From Scleromitrula shiraiana (Eukaryota > Ascomycota > Leotiomycetes > Helotiales > Sclerotiniaceae), in the NCBI GenBank assembly GCA_028455995.1, contig JABELC010000009.1, positions 620,001-684,000 of the forward strand: a stretch of 64,000 bases of DNA, read 5' to 3'. Within the stretch, counting starts at the first letter, position 1; each line of letters starts with the position of its first letter. The notes under the pieces are model-generated. The model was given only the letters and a program-made list of their open reading frames with translations. It was not told the DNA's origin and did no database searches. This document shows positions 25,055 through 38,267 of the stretch, in pieces. A program made the position numbers and the translations under genes.

Positions 25055-27485
25055 TAATTTGGAGCACCTGGGAATTCTCCATCTATGCCTATCATTAATC
25101 AAATCATTTTTCGGACACCAAGTTGCCGAACACATCGACTTTTCTGCAAGTAATTCTTTTGACATTTGGACATAGGTTGGATTTGTCCTACTGATTGCTC
25201 TAAAACTATCAACTTGTGCGATCGATGGGTGTTACCTAGATCACGTTCGTTCACCTTCAATCTCACATCTGCAGTTGACTTTCTTTGGGAGAAACTTAAC
25301 GCAGTCATCAACATACGAAGAACGGATGTAGAACCATTTTCTTTGCCTATCACCTACACACCCAGAAAAGACATTTTTGATCGTTTTTGTGGTCAATTGA
25401 TTCGTCTCACAACTTAGTACAATACAAGACTATTGCGAAACGAATAATATTAAAATCTAGTTACGTTTAATCAATCGAATGAATCCGCTGATGCATCTAT
25501 CATGCCATCGCCGGAAAGTTTGGTGGGGGATGAATGACATTATCATGAATTTTGATGATAATTTCTGGTAAGCCTTTTCAGAAAGAAGTTGTGACGAACC
25601 TTGGATGGGATTCTTTTGAAGACAATATATTTCTGTGTACTTCCTGTCTGCAGGATTTTTATATCGGGAAAAGCGAATGCGTGGCTTAAGCAAGATGAAT
25701 CACCCTACTAAATCGAAAGATTGTGGTTTTGTATATATTTATACTCTTAGTCTTTTTTCAATACAATAAAGTTAAGATTTTTCAATCCCTTAAACATCTG
25801 TTTCACCCCCCTCCCCCCAAGGAACCGGCGGCGTCTAATTCTCCAAAGTAGACCCTTAACGCCAGAAAGAAGCCACCCTCCCAATCCCACCAACATGGAT
25901 CCGAACCGCCAATTCAATTCCCGTTCTGTACCCCACTCTTTCCCCTGACCACAATATCGCACTGCTCTCTCGAAACAGCATAATCCATCTCCAAAGTTAA
26001 AATCCACGTTTTTCACAACCATCACATCTCCGCAATATTGTCTATAGATAGATAAGTTGATAGATGGGTGATGAGGATCTTAACGGCCCAAGGAATGGCC
26101 CTATCGCCCGATATTACTATACCTAGTACAATTCCCGGGAGAAAAAAGCTAGTAATCTGCCTTATGAGAATGGCTTCCACGTTGTTTCGCAATGGTAGCT
26201 TTCTTTTGTAAGGCGCATTTCCCCTGATATAGTGGTTACTGGGTGATGTGCAGAGTAACTCCACCTGATGGATGGGATAGAAATTGTACACTATGGGTCG
26301 AGTGTTAAAGATTGCCAGTGCAGTGCATATGAGATTGGCTCAGTTTACCGCGGAATTATCACATTCTCTGGACAGCATATAGGAATTGTTGGATGATATC
26401 TTTTAGGGGGGGAGAAGGAGTGTATTTATATTGTATCTTTTTCTTGGATCTTTAGCTTGATTTGATTCAGGCAATATATACCTGTTCAAGTCTCTTCTTC
26501 TACTTCCCTTCCACATTCTCTCTAAGATTGAGAAAATGGCCAATCAAGCGAGCAAGACCTATCAGATAGTATCTCCCCTCTCCATCCATCCATCTATCCA
26601 TTCATCATCTATCAATATCAAATTAAAGATCTAAAAATCAGCCCTACCTGAGAGAGAGATAAATAGATTATCATCATGTCCTCATCCACATCTCTATATC
26701 AAATCCAAATCGAATCCCAAAACCCAATATCGAAATATGAAAACCTAAGGTCTTTCTTTACTCGCATATGAAATGTCGTAAGAACCTCTCATCCATTCAT
26801 ACCTCCTTTAACCATAGCCTCTTTTCCCCCTTCAATCTATCAGATATATATCTCTCCTTACTAATAACCAACCCAAACTAAAAAAGACACAAACTCAAAT
26901 CCAAACAATACCAAATCAAAATCCCAACCCCCCCCCCTCCTAGAAACAACAACGAAGCACCTGAACCATCACATCCACCCATCACATAGCAATTCCAAAT
27001 CGAAACCCCATCCCACCATTCCCGTGCTAGCTCGCTCCTATCCAAGTTCAAATCCAGATTTCGATTTCAGTTCCAACTCATCCTTGAATCATTCCCAACC
27101 CGAATCCAAACCAACCAGAATAATTTCCCTAAATCTGGGATCTTGAATTCATGCCCGATACGGATATTCCCGAGTTTCCACCATATCCATCATCCCAAAT
27201 ATCGCAGTTCCTATCTCAACTACTCAATCCGTATCCATATCCCTATCCCTATCCATATCCATACTCTTATCCAAGCTTTCTCCCTCCCTCTATTCCCCAT
27301 CCCCATTCAAATCGTTCGACCACTACCTCCTCCTTCTCCTCCTCCTCCTCCTCCTCCTCCCGCTCCAATCCAAACTTAAACCCAGACTCAGACTCAAACC
27401 CAGACTCAAACTCAAACTCGGATTCAACTCAACTCAAGAAGAAGAAATATCTCTAACTCCGGACTCCTAGCAACCAGAACTTATT

Positions 27486-27540
27486 CCCTGGATATAGATA
27501 TAGATATAGATATAGATATGGATATATATATATAGATATA
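27486..27540. repeat. (GATATA)n microsatellite
   Basis: Tandem TAGATA/GATATA units with a central TATATATA run. Confidence 0.85.
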
Positions 27541-27884
27541 GAGGTTATCTCGACGCCGACGCCCGTGTAAATGACGTGTTTATATGCGTTACTTGCTTGT
27601 ACGAGGTTTGTGGCGTTGAGCGGGTTATTGAATTATTGAGTGTGATTAACAGGATTTCCCCCTGGAGTTTTGCGGGGATGGAGTATTAGTTGAGATGAGA
27701 TGAGATGAGATGAGATGAGTTGATAGGCAGGGTTATGAGTATTACTGTAGCAATCATGTTTATTTTGGGTGAGTCTGGGATAAGGAAAAGGTAGACGGGC
27801 GCGGGTATCATTGGATGTTGGGTTGTATTGGGGGGTTTGGATGGGGGAAGGTTTGGTAGGTTTTGGGATCTGGAGGAATGGTAT

Positions 27885-27931
27885 CATAGACATACGTACA
27901 TACGTACATACATACATACATACATACATAC
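27885..27931. repeat. (CATA)n / (CGTACATA)n microsatellite
   Basis: Two CATACGTA units followed by six CATA units. Confidence 0.85.
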
Positions 27932-28281
27932 CAGTGAAGGGATTGGCATTTACGAAGAATTGGATCAAAATTCAAGATTCACCAAGACATGTCATGAGAC
28001 TGAAGGAGTACATCCATCATATTGTAGCCCATATGAGATCGTGTTGGAAATTTAAGGGATCAATGTATGGGGTTTGCTGGGATTGATTTTCTAAAGTGAA
28101 CTAAACCAGAAACATAAAAATGAAGAAGAAATAGAAGTAGGTAATATATAAATATTGCAATCAAATTGGCAAATATATGGAATAAAATCCAATCAAGTTT
28201 TCCCCAAAAAATGTCAATCGTTCATCATCAACTGTGACAAGAATTCTTGACTCTTACATGATCGCTTCTCGGCATCATAAC

Positions 28282-31200
28282 CTATGACTCTAAGACTTCT
28301 TGAGAGTCATGGTAATCTGCGTCTGCTTCTTCCTCGTCGCTTGGTGCATGGCTAGGTGATTCATCATCATCTGGATCATCATCATCTTCTTCTTCTTCTT
28401 TAGTAACATCTGCTTCCTCCTTCCAGTCATCTGCATCATCTTTTTCATACCGCAATCTCCCACTCCCGTCCCATTTGATTCTGCTTCGAAGTTTTCTAAT
28501 AATTCCATCATCCTCAGTGCTGTCTGTCGTCTTGTGGCGCTACGTTATACTTCCTGCTTTCCTCAATCAATATGATCGTCCTCGTTGGTGGTGTTGCATA
28601 AATGTGTTCTCTTGCCAAGTGATTTAGTAGGAAATAGATGCCATCCATCCATCCATCTTTGATACACGGCATCTTCAAGAATTTCATCGAAATATGCCCT
28701 TCCTTTGAGAAGTAATGTAAGGAACGTGAGATCTTTTCTCGCAACTGCTACCCGCAGAGAAGGTCCAATGTATCTGCCGCCGACTTCTTGAATAAAGTCC
28801 CGACTATAAGGATGTACTCCTAGGTCCAATAGAAACCGCATCTTCTCAAAATCATCATGCTTTGCATCAGCTGCCCATCCTACAAATCCTCTTGAAAAAT
28901 ACCCCGCATCCATTTCTCCCTCAGGATCAGTAATAAATAAATGCTTGTCGAGCTGGCGAAGAATGTCCGAAGATCCAGCTTTGATTACTAGTGCAACGAG
29001 CTTCTTTGCGGAGTTAGAGCAATTGTTGAAGGCATCAAGGTTCCAATATTCTTTTCCATGAAACTTAGCTCTGACTAGCAAAGTCGAAGGTTCGTTGTTT
29101 GAAGGTAATAGTGCATGGGCAAAGGGTAACCACCAATGATCATTATCCGAATGAAACAATGATAAATACAAATCTATGGGACCCCTCAGTGGTCCATCCC
29201 AGCCGGTCAAAATTATCAACCTCGGCTTCGAACTCTCATCGTCGTATACCATCTCGATAATTAGCTTTAGTAAAAAGTCTCCCCCTTTTTGTAAGCCAAG
29301 CCAATTTCCCGAGCCGTTTGTAAAGTCTGAACAGTGGCATCTCTAGAGTGTGTTATGAGAAGGGTTCGTACAATCTCACATACAGTTTTGACATTCCAAA
29401 AGTGAAATGCAATACCAAGAGGGGTGTATGATTCAATTTGTAAGGGCCTGCTCGCGCTATCATTGTATCGATCGACAAGAAGTTTTCCTGCATCATCCAG
29501 TTTCAACATGCATGCGCAATACAGAGCTGTGTGCCACGAAATTACATTGTTGAATACATAACCAGGAGAAAGATGTGGAGGTGATGGTTCTACGGATTCG
29601 GAAAAGTACTGTGTCGAGCACCAAACTTGTTTCCAATTATACGAACCGATAAATTGAATAACATAACCCGCAATTTCCATATTGCCCCGACCTTGACACT
29701 TTTGTGCATGATACCACCAGCGGTTCGAGCAATAACTTATTAGATAGTTTGAAGATTGTAACCCATCCGACACGAGAAACTGGATGTAATTCAGGCAGCC
29801 CTTGAGTGCAAACTCATGTAGATTAGCCTCTTGAAAGCCTGCCATTAAGTCTGATGGACTCTGGTCAGATCGCAGAAACTATCGCACTGAAAAGTAAGCT
29901 AGTTGTATGAATCTGGGTCTGGGATCTTCACCCTCATTGTGTGGAGCCCATTGTGGGCGAAGCAAGACAACGAGAGCTCGTAAAATGCGGATTATATCCT
30001 CTTGATCTCGCAAGCGATTATCAGTATCGAAAGGAGCTTGCGAATCCAGTCCAATGGCTGCAGCTTCGGCTGATTCGGCTACTCCCAGTGGTCGGGCTGA
30101 TATTACAAGCCATCTGAGTGCTGCTATTGCTATCTCGATATGATCTTTATAGATACCTGCAAGCATCCTTTCATAGGTGTCGTGTAGAGTCTTGGGTAAA
30201 CTTCTCAAAGCTTTCCGAATCTGAGCTGGCGTAAGGCATCTTTTGAAAGACTCCAGTTGGCAAAAGACCCAGCTGAACCTATTATTTAATAACAAATTAA
30301 AATCCCCAAGGGGTGTCCGAATTCATTCGCGGCCTTTCAATTGAACACCTAGAATATTATATCATATCGTATCGTTCAACTTGATTTGAAATGATTAGAG
30401 CACTATATTTTCTAACTCCAAGTTAAACGTTATAATATTCCGGATGTTCAACTGAAAGATGGTGATTGAATAAGTGCACCACCTGGTGAATTGTGCTTCA
30501 AAACGAATATGAGAACTTACATTCCATTTGCACCCTCTATCAACGTTTTTTCTATTTCGGCTTTGATCTCCGGTGACCATCTGTGCAACTTCTTGTCATT
30601 GGCGAGTTGCGACTTTACGTAAAGAAGTGTATCGTCATCAACACACTCGTTTTGTATAAACTGAGTTAAGATGTCAGGAATAACCTTCAGAGCATCTTCA
30701 ATATCTGATTCTTTCCGACTCGTGATCAACAGATGTAATGAATGAAATTTCCAAGAAGCTATTCCTCGAAGCGTCTCGCAGACCAATTGACGCTCACTAC
30801 TTTCAGCCATGTAACCTGGACACTCATCCAAGGCATCAATAGTAATGAAAAGATCGTTGCCCATCATCATTATTACTTTTAGCATATCTTTCAGCACGTC
30901 TAAGCGCGGTTCAGATGCCTTGGCTCTATCATATATCTCCACGGTTGTATCCAATGCTAAATCACTGGTCCTCAGCACCTGTGTAATGACCGAGTGTGTA
31001 ATGACCGAGCAGAGAAAATTGACAGTGTTCTGCTTCTTGACATTAGTGAAGGCAAAGTAGTAATAGGGCATAAAACAGTCAACGTTTTGGTTGCAGTGTT
31101 CTTCGATGTTTTCAATGATGGTCGAGCCACCTCGATGTTAGCGAGATTCATCGTATTGAAGGTCTGGAGAAGTATATGAATACCACAAGGCTGTTTTACC

Positions 31201-32051
31201 ACACCCTGGCAGTCCTTGCAACCATAGGAAAGAGTTTGGGCGATTTTTCCATTCATGATAATGCGAGTGCTGAAGAAACCATGATCCTGTACCAGGCTCA
31301 AAGCCCTTCCAGCGAGGGCATGATTCGTTGATGGGTCACTTTTAGATAGCCAGCGGAGAAGTTTCCATCTCTTGCCATCTGCTATCATTTTAATGGCGTG
31401 CAATTGAAATGTGAAGGAATCGCTTTTGACCTTTAGCTCGATCACTCTCCGAAAATTCCATTCTCGAGATTATAAATCCTGTGGCACTCGTAACATCATA
31501 TACAGTGATCAAAAGTAGGCCTTGTTGCACAACCTCGCATCTGATATCTTGCATGTCAAAGGCCATGCGATAGACATATTTCTCCATGTCCTTTACGAGC
31601 GTGCCGAGGAACAATTAAGTTATGCGTGATAATGCTCCAAGACGAGGACTCACAGTTGGTCAGACTGAATAGCCAGGTCGAGTAACTCTTTTGCCTCGTC
31701 GAGCCTAACTAGACACTTTTTGAATTTGCCGTCCCAGATTCCCCCAATAACCCACTGCGGGACTTTGCTGTCCTTCCTCAACCTCTCATTGATAGTGTCA
31801 ATGGCCTCTTTACATTCCTTTAACGGTGCTGCAAGTTTGCCAAATACTGAAAGTCGTGCATCACTCTCATCAAATTCTGATAGACTTTTGAGTATATTAT
31901 AACCTCCAAGGAAGCCGCTCATGGTCTTTATGGTGCGCTGCAGATCAGTAGATTTGTGTTGCGGAGGCCCTAGTTTCTCGACAAGAGATTTGGTAAGTTG
32001 AATGCAAGCAATGATGCTCGCAGCTAGTCCTAAGGCGCTAATTGGATCCAT
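28282..32051 (-). pseudogene. NLR (STAND) gene: fungal N-terminal domain, NACHT, ankyrin-like repeats; disabled
   Basis: The N-terminal exon (32051 to about 31650, MDPISALGLAASIIACIQLT) is the helical N-terminal domain common in fungal NLRs. The NACHT domain follows: P-loop LQGLPGCGKTAL (about 31215), Walker B LFITIDALDECP (about 30840) and the winged-helix linker (FSWVFCQLESFKRCLTPAQI). A 242-bp intron 30520-30279 joins in frame (GANGM to FSWV). The C-terminal part (29845-28563) has ankyrin-like helices (ISWHTALYCACMLKLDDAG; VGWAADAKHDDFEKMRFLL), and an acidic stretch ends near 28282. Disablements: a frameshift between STNHALAG and FEPGTGSWFL (about 31300), an intron after the P-loop whose acceptor reads GG instead of AG, an in-frame TAG at 29878-29880 (FSVR*FLRSD), and a frameshift at AAAAAGGGGG (about 29280). 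Intact relatives act in nonself recognition and programmed cell death. Whether the acidic tail belongs to this gene is uncertain. Confidence 0.72.
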
Positions 32052-32183
32052 GGATGGTGATTTTATGGTTTTTTAGTTGAACAGTGACTTCCACTAGCTT
32101 TTGTAGCGGCACTACTGAGAGTTCTTTTGAACTTAGAATATGAATAGCATTGAAGGAAAGGTAAGGAAAGCATAAGTGAAAGA

Positions 32184-32677
32184 TTAATTTTTGAGACGTC
32201 GACTAAAGCTGACAGCCTCGTCGTATTGAAATGGCGTGTCCATGGTTGTCATGCAGCGGAGTGTATAACGCTCGCAATGTTTATGCTGCGCTGTAACATA
32301 CACGCAGCCATAGCCTTGGAGTACACCCTCAACGATGGAATCCTGGCAAGTCTCCCCAGTGGTTGAACCCATAAGGTCATTATCAAGAACTGGTGTAAGT
32401 CACCCATTGCCTATGTGTGGGAGTACAAGCTAACATATGCATAAACAGTATTGTGGTCAGTAGGAGTTACTATGATGTATAGAAGACAATCAAGCACTTC
32501 GCAAGTTATGATATCTTTGCGTAGGAAGAAGTTATACCTTAAGATCATACTCTGAACTGATGAGATTGTTGGTTCTTGGTTTGAGGAGTCCAGAAAGTCA
32601 GAGAAGCCTATGGAATTACGTCCCGTGGAAGTTGTGAATGAACTGATGCGTCTCAGTAAATGGAAGACGCGCTTCAA
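32184..32677 (-). CDS. Possible small hypothetical gene
   Basis: Two adjacent open frames (32677-32411 and 32372-32184) might be exons of one small gene. The second has four cysteines in a compact pattern (GETCQDS, GYGCVYV, KHCERY, LRCMTT) and ends in SFSRRLKN. The first frame has no ATG at its head, and I could not find a splice pair that keeps frame with confidence. No family is recognised. It could equally be a gene remnant beside the dead NLR. Treat as tentative. Confidence 0.25.
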
Positions 32678-35600
32678 ATTTCAAGAGTATCTCAATTGGC
32701 TTGATTTGATTTGACTTGACTTTGTCGATACAGATTCACATTGCTCCAGCTATCCGATTAGAAGACAAAGAGAAATATCTCAATGTGAACTTCCAACGGC
32801 CATTGAACAGGACCGAGTCGATGGAATACGGAAAGTCAATGTTCCAGAGTATTCGAATCCATTCAACATGAGGAAACAGCCACATCTTGATGTGATCGCG
32901 AAGACCAATTACCAGAGTATTTGATCTAAGTACTTCGCAATCGACATTGAGGATTTGATGTTTGATCTCTCCAGATTGACCTAGAATTCTTTCATCTTGG
33001 TGAATTTGTACAAACTAAAGCCCAATGCAAATGCAGAAATCGACAAGCTGTATTTGAAGTTAATTGGAGTGGAGTTTGTTAGCGATTTGGGCCTCGCTGT
33101 CGGTAGACTTGTTAGAAGTACAGCTGCGTATACCGTACAAAGTACAAATGACAATCTGTACAATACACAACCTAAGTTAACTTCCTTCAAGCATTCATCT
33201 TCACGAAAACATTAACGACGCGGCCATCCGTCCACGAAAACCCCACCAGCCCCATGGCCACGCACAACAAGTTACGACGTGTATTATGGAGCCCTTGAAT
33301 GATCTCGGGTATCGCAACGCTCGGATTTGTTCCATCCCATTCATCACGTCAACAAAGACAGCCCCCTCAAAAAGGAAAAAAAGAACAACAGCAAAAAAAT
33401 AGTGGTACCGAAAGCTGGGAACATCTTGTGGTAGTGTATATGTACGAGATCACTCACCGATCACGAACTCGGTGAGTGAGCTGTAGGGGGAAATATGAAA
33501 ACATCTCAGATGACCTACGGATGATCCATAATACCCCGTGATAGGACATGTGGCATGTGGCAGTGGCATTGAAGATGATGGAAAGGATTTTGGAATGGGA
33601 CGGAAAACGAAGACGTGCAGTGCAGATGGGAGTGGAGAGATTGGAGAGATCCCCAGTTTGTTTGTTTGTTTGTTTGTTTACATTCTAGATGGATGTATAG
33701 ATAGATATTGTAAATATCCAATGGCTTAGCTAAGTTAGATATTGCAAACTGGTACAATAAGCAACCGCTACTCTGCACATCTCACCTCGGAAAGAAGCGG
33801 AAAAATTCTACGATTCCATCGGAAGAAGGAGAAAATGAAGTACCGATCATATTCAATTAGATAGATGATGGGTGTTACCATTCCAATTGCCGAAAGGAAA
33901 AATACATTTCTTGTGATTCTCACTGGCGACACAACACAAGAGAAAGATCGGATGGAAGATGGAGGGCTGATCTCTGAATCCAGTTCCAGTGATTGATTTG
34001 AATCAAATTTCCCAAATTTACGCCAAGAATTTTACGGAGTATCACTAATGAGGAGCTTCAGGCATTAGCTTGATCCTTAGTTCACACGCTAGTCTTTGAC
34101 GGGACGGAAGCCGGGATTATCCAGAAGGGAAGGAAAAGGAGTAAAAGTAAAAGTGCGAGTGATTTATCACTGGACTGACGAGGCTGGGAAAAAAAATCAA
34201 AATAACCTCTAGAATTGATATTATCAATAGTCCACGGGTACTGTAATGGAAACGAACTTGGACTTGGACGGACGGATGGATGGATGATGATAACAGGGAT
34301 TGCTATGACAACCAGATAATGGCAGATAGGCTGAGATAGCATAGCATAGTATAGCATAGTATAGCATAGCAACCAGAGTTTGAAGGATCTCGGATGGCAG
34401 GGGGTGGGGAAGAAAAGGGAAGGGACGGGGTTTTGTTTTATTTATTTATTTATTTATTTAGTTAGTTCTGGATTAGTCCTTTGGGGGATTTTTTCTTATG
34501 TATGAGATTCCACTTGAGTCTTGAGCTTACATAGTTACCTAGGTAGATAGCTTATTAGCTCAGCTTGGAAATACGAAGTTGGTGAATTTGCACGGGTGTG
34601 GTACCTAGGTACGTGCTAGGGTCTTCTTCTATGTACAACTTCAGCCGAGGTGAGTGTAAACTGAACTGAGCTGAGCTGAACTGAACTGAACCTTGAGACT
34701 GGAGTAATAAGTGAATACTTTACATGTAAAACAATAGATCAATTGAATTAATACGGAATTCGGAGAACTTTCATAATCACTCAATTGGTTTTATCCAATA
34801 AATTCTCAATCGTCACGAATCTAGATTTTTTCGTATTCATAGACTGAGAGTTTCCAATTTTCCTTTCTTGCATGTGAGATGGATGGGATGGGGGTGTTAA
34901 CCAAGCTTTGAATGGAGCTCGGATATGTAGTAGAGCTTACCTCACCCTACCTCTTACTACTTTATGATTTGAGAAACCCAGATAGAAGAAGCACGTACGC
35001 ATGTTAATATTAACTACATTTACATTTACTGTTACTGTTACTTTCCAGGTTATTGATCCAATGATTTGACTCCACGGATACGATACGAGTCAGTCAAGGA
35101 TAATTGATAAAATATCTGGCTGAAAGAAAAGCTATGAAGTGTGCAATGAAAATGTGCTGTGCTGTACTGAACTTTGATGATTTTCAAAGCCAACGATTTC
35201 GGACTAGATCGAACCAAAATGAAGAAAGTTCAACACTTGATCCAAAATGGAATAGTAAGGGGGAAAACATCGCCAATTATTAGGTTTGTTTACATACGGA
35301 GTTTACTTCTTGTAGTAAGTAGTTGTGTACGTATGCGTGCGTATCTGCAATCTGTACACAACAACAACAACATTTGAATGTTGTGATACTTTATTAGAAA
35401 CTGTGATGGCTGGGGGCGAGAACACGAAGGAGGGTGGGGATCCACTAATTATTTCTTTTTCTTTTCTTTCTCACTGGGTGAAGAGATGACCGATCACTGC
35501 AGTTATTGCTACAGTACATTATCGAAATGGGAATAGTATCAAACTTTTAATGGATCAATTGACGCCTCACATATACATAAATTGAAATGATGTACTTGCT

Positions 35601-35787
35601 ACTTGAACCTTCCGGAGATTGCAGATTGCGAGATTGAAAAACTTTGATTCGTATAGGTGATCAGAGATGGATTTGTTTGGTTCTGGTTCAATCGTTAAAA
35701 AATATGTGTGATGCATATCAGAGATTGAACGCATCTACGATGTTGATGTTGATATTGAATGGTTTGATAATAATAGAAAAACCTAGG

Positions 35788-35819
<32 letters not shown>

Positions 35820-36682
35820 AAACAAAATGTAATGCTGTTAGGTTTCACCAAAAGAAGAAGAATTAAAATTAATACAACCTATTCAATGAATATCATTTGC
35901 TTATTTTCTCTTTATTCCTTTTCCTTTCTTCCATTTCCTGCCTTTTCATTTCACTTTTTCCTTGATATTCTTTCGTTACAACTCGGTCTCTCGATGGATG
36001 TAACCTTTGACCTGTAATATCCAGCTCACAGCTAAAAGGTGCAGCTATCCAAAATGATTATGGTTAGATAATTACTTAATTAAGTTAGATTAAAATAATG
36101 AAAACTTGAAGGTACCTAGATAACCCCCCCAGGTTGAGATGTAAACAAATAGAAAAATAGAAAATTAGAAAAATAGAATGGCTGTATAATAATTTAAATT
36201 TGACACTTGGACTTTTTTGAATGAATTATCCTGCCACCTTGATTTTTCTTACTCAACCTCTCTCTATCTATCCAATCTACAACCATCTCAATCCTCTTTT
36301 TCCCAAACAAATCTTCTTTCTTCCTACCACCATCCCCACATCTCATCACCACCACCCCCCCCCCAAATACAACCATCTTAAAAAACGCATTCCAATCAGC
36401 TTTGTACACTTCATCTATTGCACAAATCGCAAACCCCATCCATCATCTTCTAACCTACTCACTACCTACCTACCTACATACCTACATACCTTCAATTCTC
36501 AATCATCCACTTTGTTTGATCTTCAATAACTTCAATATATCAAAATAATTGAAAGTTGAGTCAAGAAACGTATTACCAAAAACGTTTTCTTTCCTCTTCC
36601 TTCTTTAACCAAGAAGTAGAGATCCTTCTTGTGATATCCTTTCGGCACGCTGAAAGGTATTCGAGAAGTGTTCTCGCATTGA
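32678..36682. other. Gene-poor intergenic region upstream of HEX-1
   Basis: About 4 kb. A 46-codon plus-strand frame at about 32733-32871 looks mildly coding-like but has no recognisable family. Microsatellites: (TTTG)n at 33657-33679, a TAGCATAGTA run at about 34338-34371, and (AAC)n at about 35789-35825. The part after about 36240 is pyrimidine-rich and probably holds the HEX-1 promoter and 5' UTR. Confidence 0.5.
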
Positions 36683-38267
36683 AAGGTCGTCAACCTGGAC
36701 TTTGACGCACGAATACCGATCCCCTTCAGCGTCTTCCCGTCGTCGTATCGAAGCGACGTCGCTGCCAAACCCACTTCTTTCACCAAGACTCACGTCGAAG
36801 GTGAAATCCATCTACCACATAGACACGAGCGCGTCGGACGGGAAGAGCGAGAAGAGGACATCCAATCTTCTTACTCCCAACAACAACAACTCACTCTTCC
36901 TCCACCTCCTCAACGACAAGATCGTTATATAGAAGAAGAAGTACATATTCATCGCGAACGCGAAGAAGAAGACCGCCGTTCTCAATTCCGTCCGAGCCGT
37001 AAGGAAGAAGTTTATATTCGTGAAGAAATAGTTAAAGAAAAAAGGTCAGTTTATTTTTCTGATGATTTTTGAGCTCAATTACTCCGCTCTTGGTTGAATT
37101 CCCACCTACTCTTTATTTTTACCTGTAATTTTTCACCGAATTCTGATGTTTTCTCTACAATTGTTATGATTTCCTAACATTCCCCCTTCATTTTGTTATT
37201 TTTCATCAATTTTTCCCACCGTCTATTGTTATTATTATTATTATTATTTTTTCCTTCTTTTTTCATATCGGTTCTACAACATACAAGTGTGGACAGCTAT
37301 CGGAAGCTCAAATGCCCAATTGAAAATTAATTGGGTCATTGTGAGACAAATTTGCCAGCTTGCTTGTTTTGTAACGCACAGTCCATCGATCTTCAATTTA
37401 GTCTTAACCCCCCAACCTCCTCTAAAACCTAGTTTGACAGGGGTTGCTTTCCTTTATTGTGTTGACACAGTAACCGCTCACCGTTTATTTTTCTTCATTA
37501 ATCTGACTTTGGTTTTCTTTACCCATCTTAGACCTGAACACAAACACAAACATCACTCTGCTTCCTTCAACCTCGACACCCCACACCATCATCGACACTT
37601 CGAAGCCTCTTTTGATAGAGATACCGATCGTCACCACCACCACAAACACACTGAACTTGCCCTCGTAAGAGAGAAGGATAGTGACCGTCATCATCATCAC
37701 AAGCACTCAGAATTTGCCCTCGTAAGAGACAAAGACAGTGACCGTCACCACAAGCACTCCGAACTTTCTATCGAACTTCCTCACCGTCATCATCATCACC
37801 ATCATCGTCACTCTGAAGTAGACTTTGAACTCGAACGTGAACATCAACCCCGTCGTTACGAAACTTCAGAAGTCCATTCTGAAATCCGTCGACCACTAAA
37901 GAGTCCAACTGAAACTGAAATCGATTTTGTTGAACGTCAATACAGATCCCGTCAAAAACCTAGCTATAAAGCAGAGTCCGTCGTCGAAACCACCATCGAC
38001 CCTCCTCGCTCCCGTGTATCTGAACCTAGATACTCTCAAGAACTAGTCCGTGTAACTGAGACAACCGTCGACCCACCTTCTCCTCGTTCATCTTTCTCCT
38101 CGCACAGACCTAAGTCAGTCTACCGTGAAGAATTTGACGAAGTTATTGTAAAAGAAACTCGTCAACCTAAACACCGACACTCGGAAGACATCGAAGTCAC
38201 CGAGATCACCGACAACGAACCAGCACCTAAATCACCAGGTTCCGCTTTCAATCCCCTCAATCTCGAC
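36683..38267 (+). other. In-frame histidine-rich upstream extension of HEX-1 without an AUG
   Basis: A frame open from just after TGA 36680-36682 runs to 37044. It joins across a 487-bp intron (37045-37531, GTCAGT...CATCTTAG) to 37532 and continues in frame into the HEX-1 start at 38268. It looks protein-coding: THVEGEIHLPHRHERVG, then a charged region (EEEVHIHREREEED), then three tandem units of the type RHHHHKHxExALVRxKDSD (about 37620-37760) and PHRHHHHHHRHSEVDFELE. No ATG occurs in this frame anywhere. A CTG at 36695-36697 lies in good context (AAC before, G after); starting there would give a 555-residue protein. HEX-1 genes of other filamentous fungi are known to be alternatively spliced to long N-terminal forms, so a missed upstream exon is the other explanation. 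Confidence 0.6.

Larger units (their letters stand above)
25055..28281. other. Accessory intergenic region with low-complexity DNA
   Basis: No convincing gene. 25055-25450 may hold unrecognisable remains of the neighbouring pseudogene. A minus-strand frame of 92 codons (25747-26025) lacks any known motif. 27143-27456 is a PY- and S-rich low-complexity frame made of repeated CCATAT, TCC and ACTCAAAC units. Further simple repeats lie at 27486-27540, 27688-27722 and 27885-27931. Confidence 0.45.

Noticed and set aside
25747..26025. 92-codon minus-strand frame with RIRRRRF and GGWLLSG
   Set aside because: No recognisable family, no clear neighbours or splice partners; complement is polypyrimidine-rich intergenic DNA.
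27143..27456. Two overlapping frames rich in PY, Ser and SN/DS repeats
   Set aside because: They arise from CCATAT, TCC and ACTCAAAC simple repeats; there is no conserved domain and both frames look equally (un)coding.
37287..37531. Reading the HEX-1 extension continuously from GTG 37287
   Set aside because: This segment looks like intron: T-rich with a good acceptor (CATCTTAG), while a coding-like exon ending in a GTCAGT donor lies upstream.
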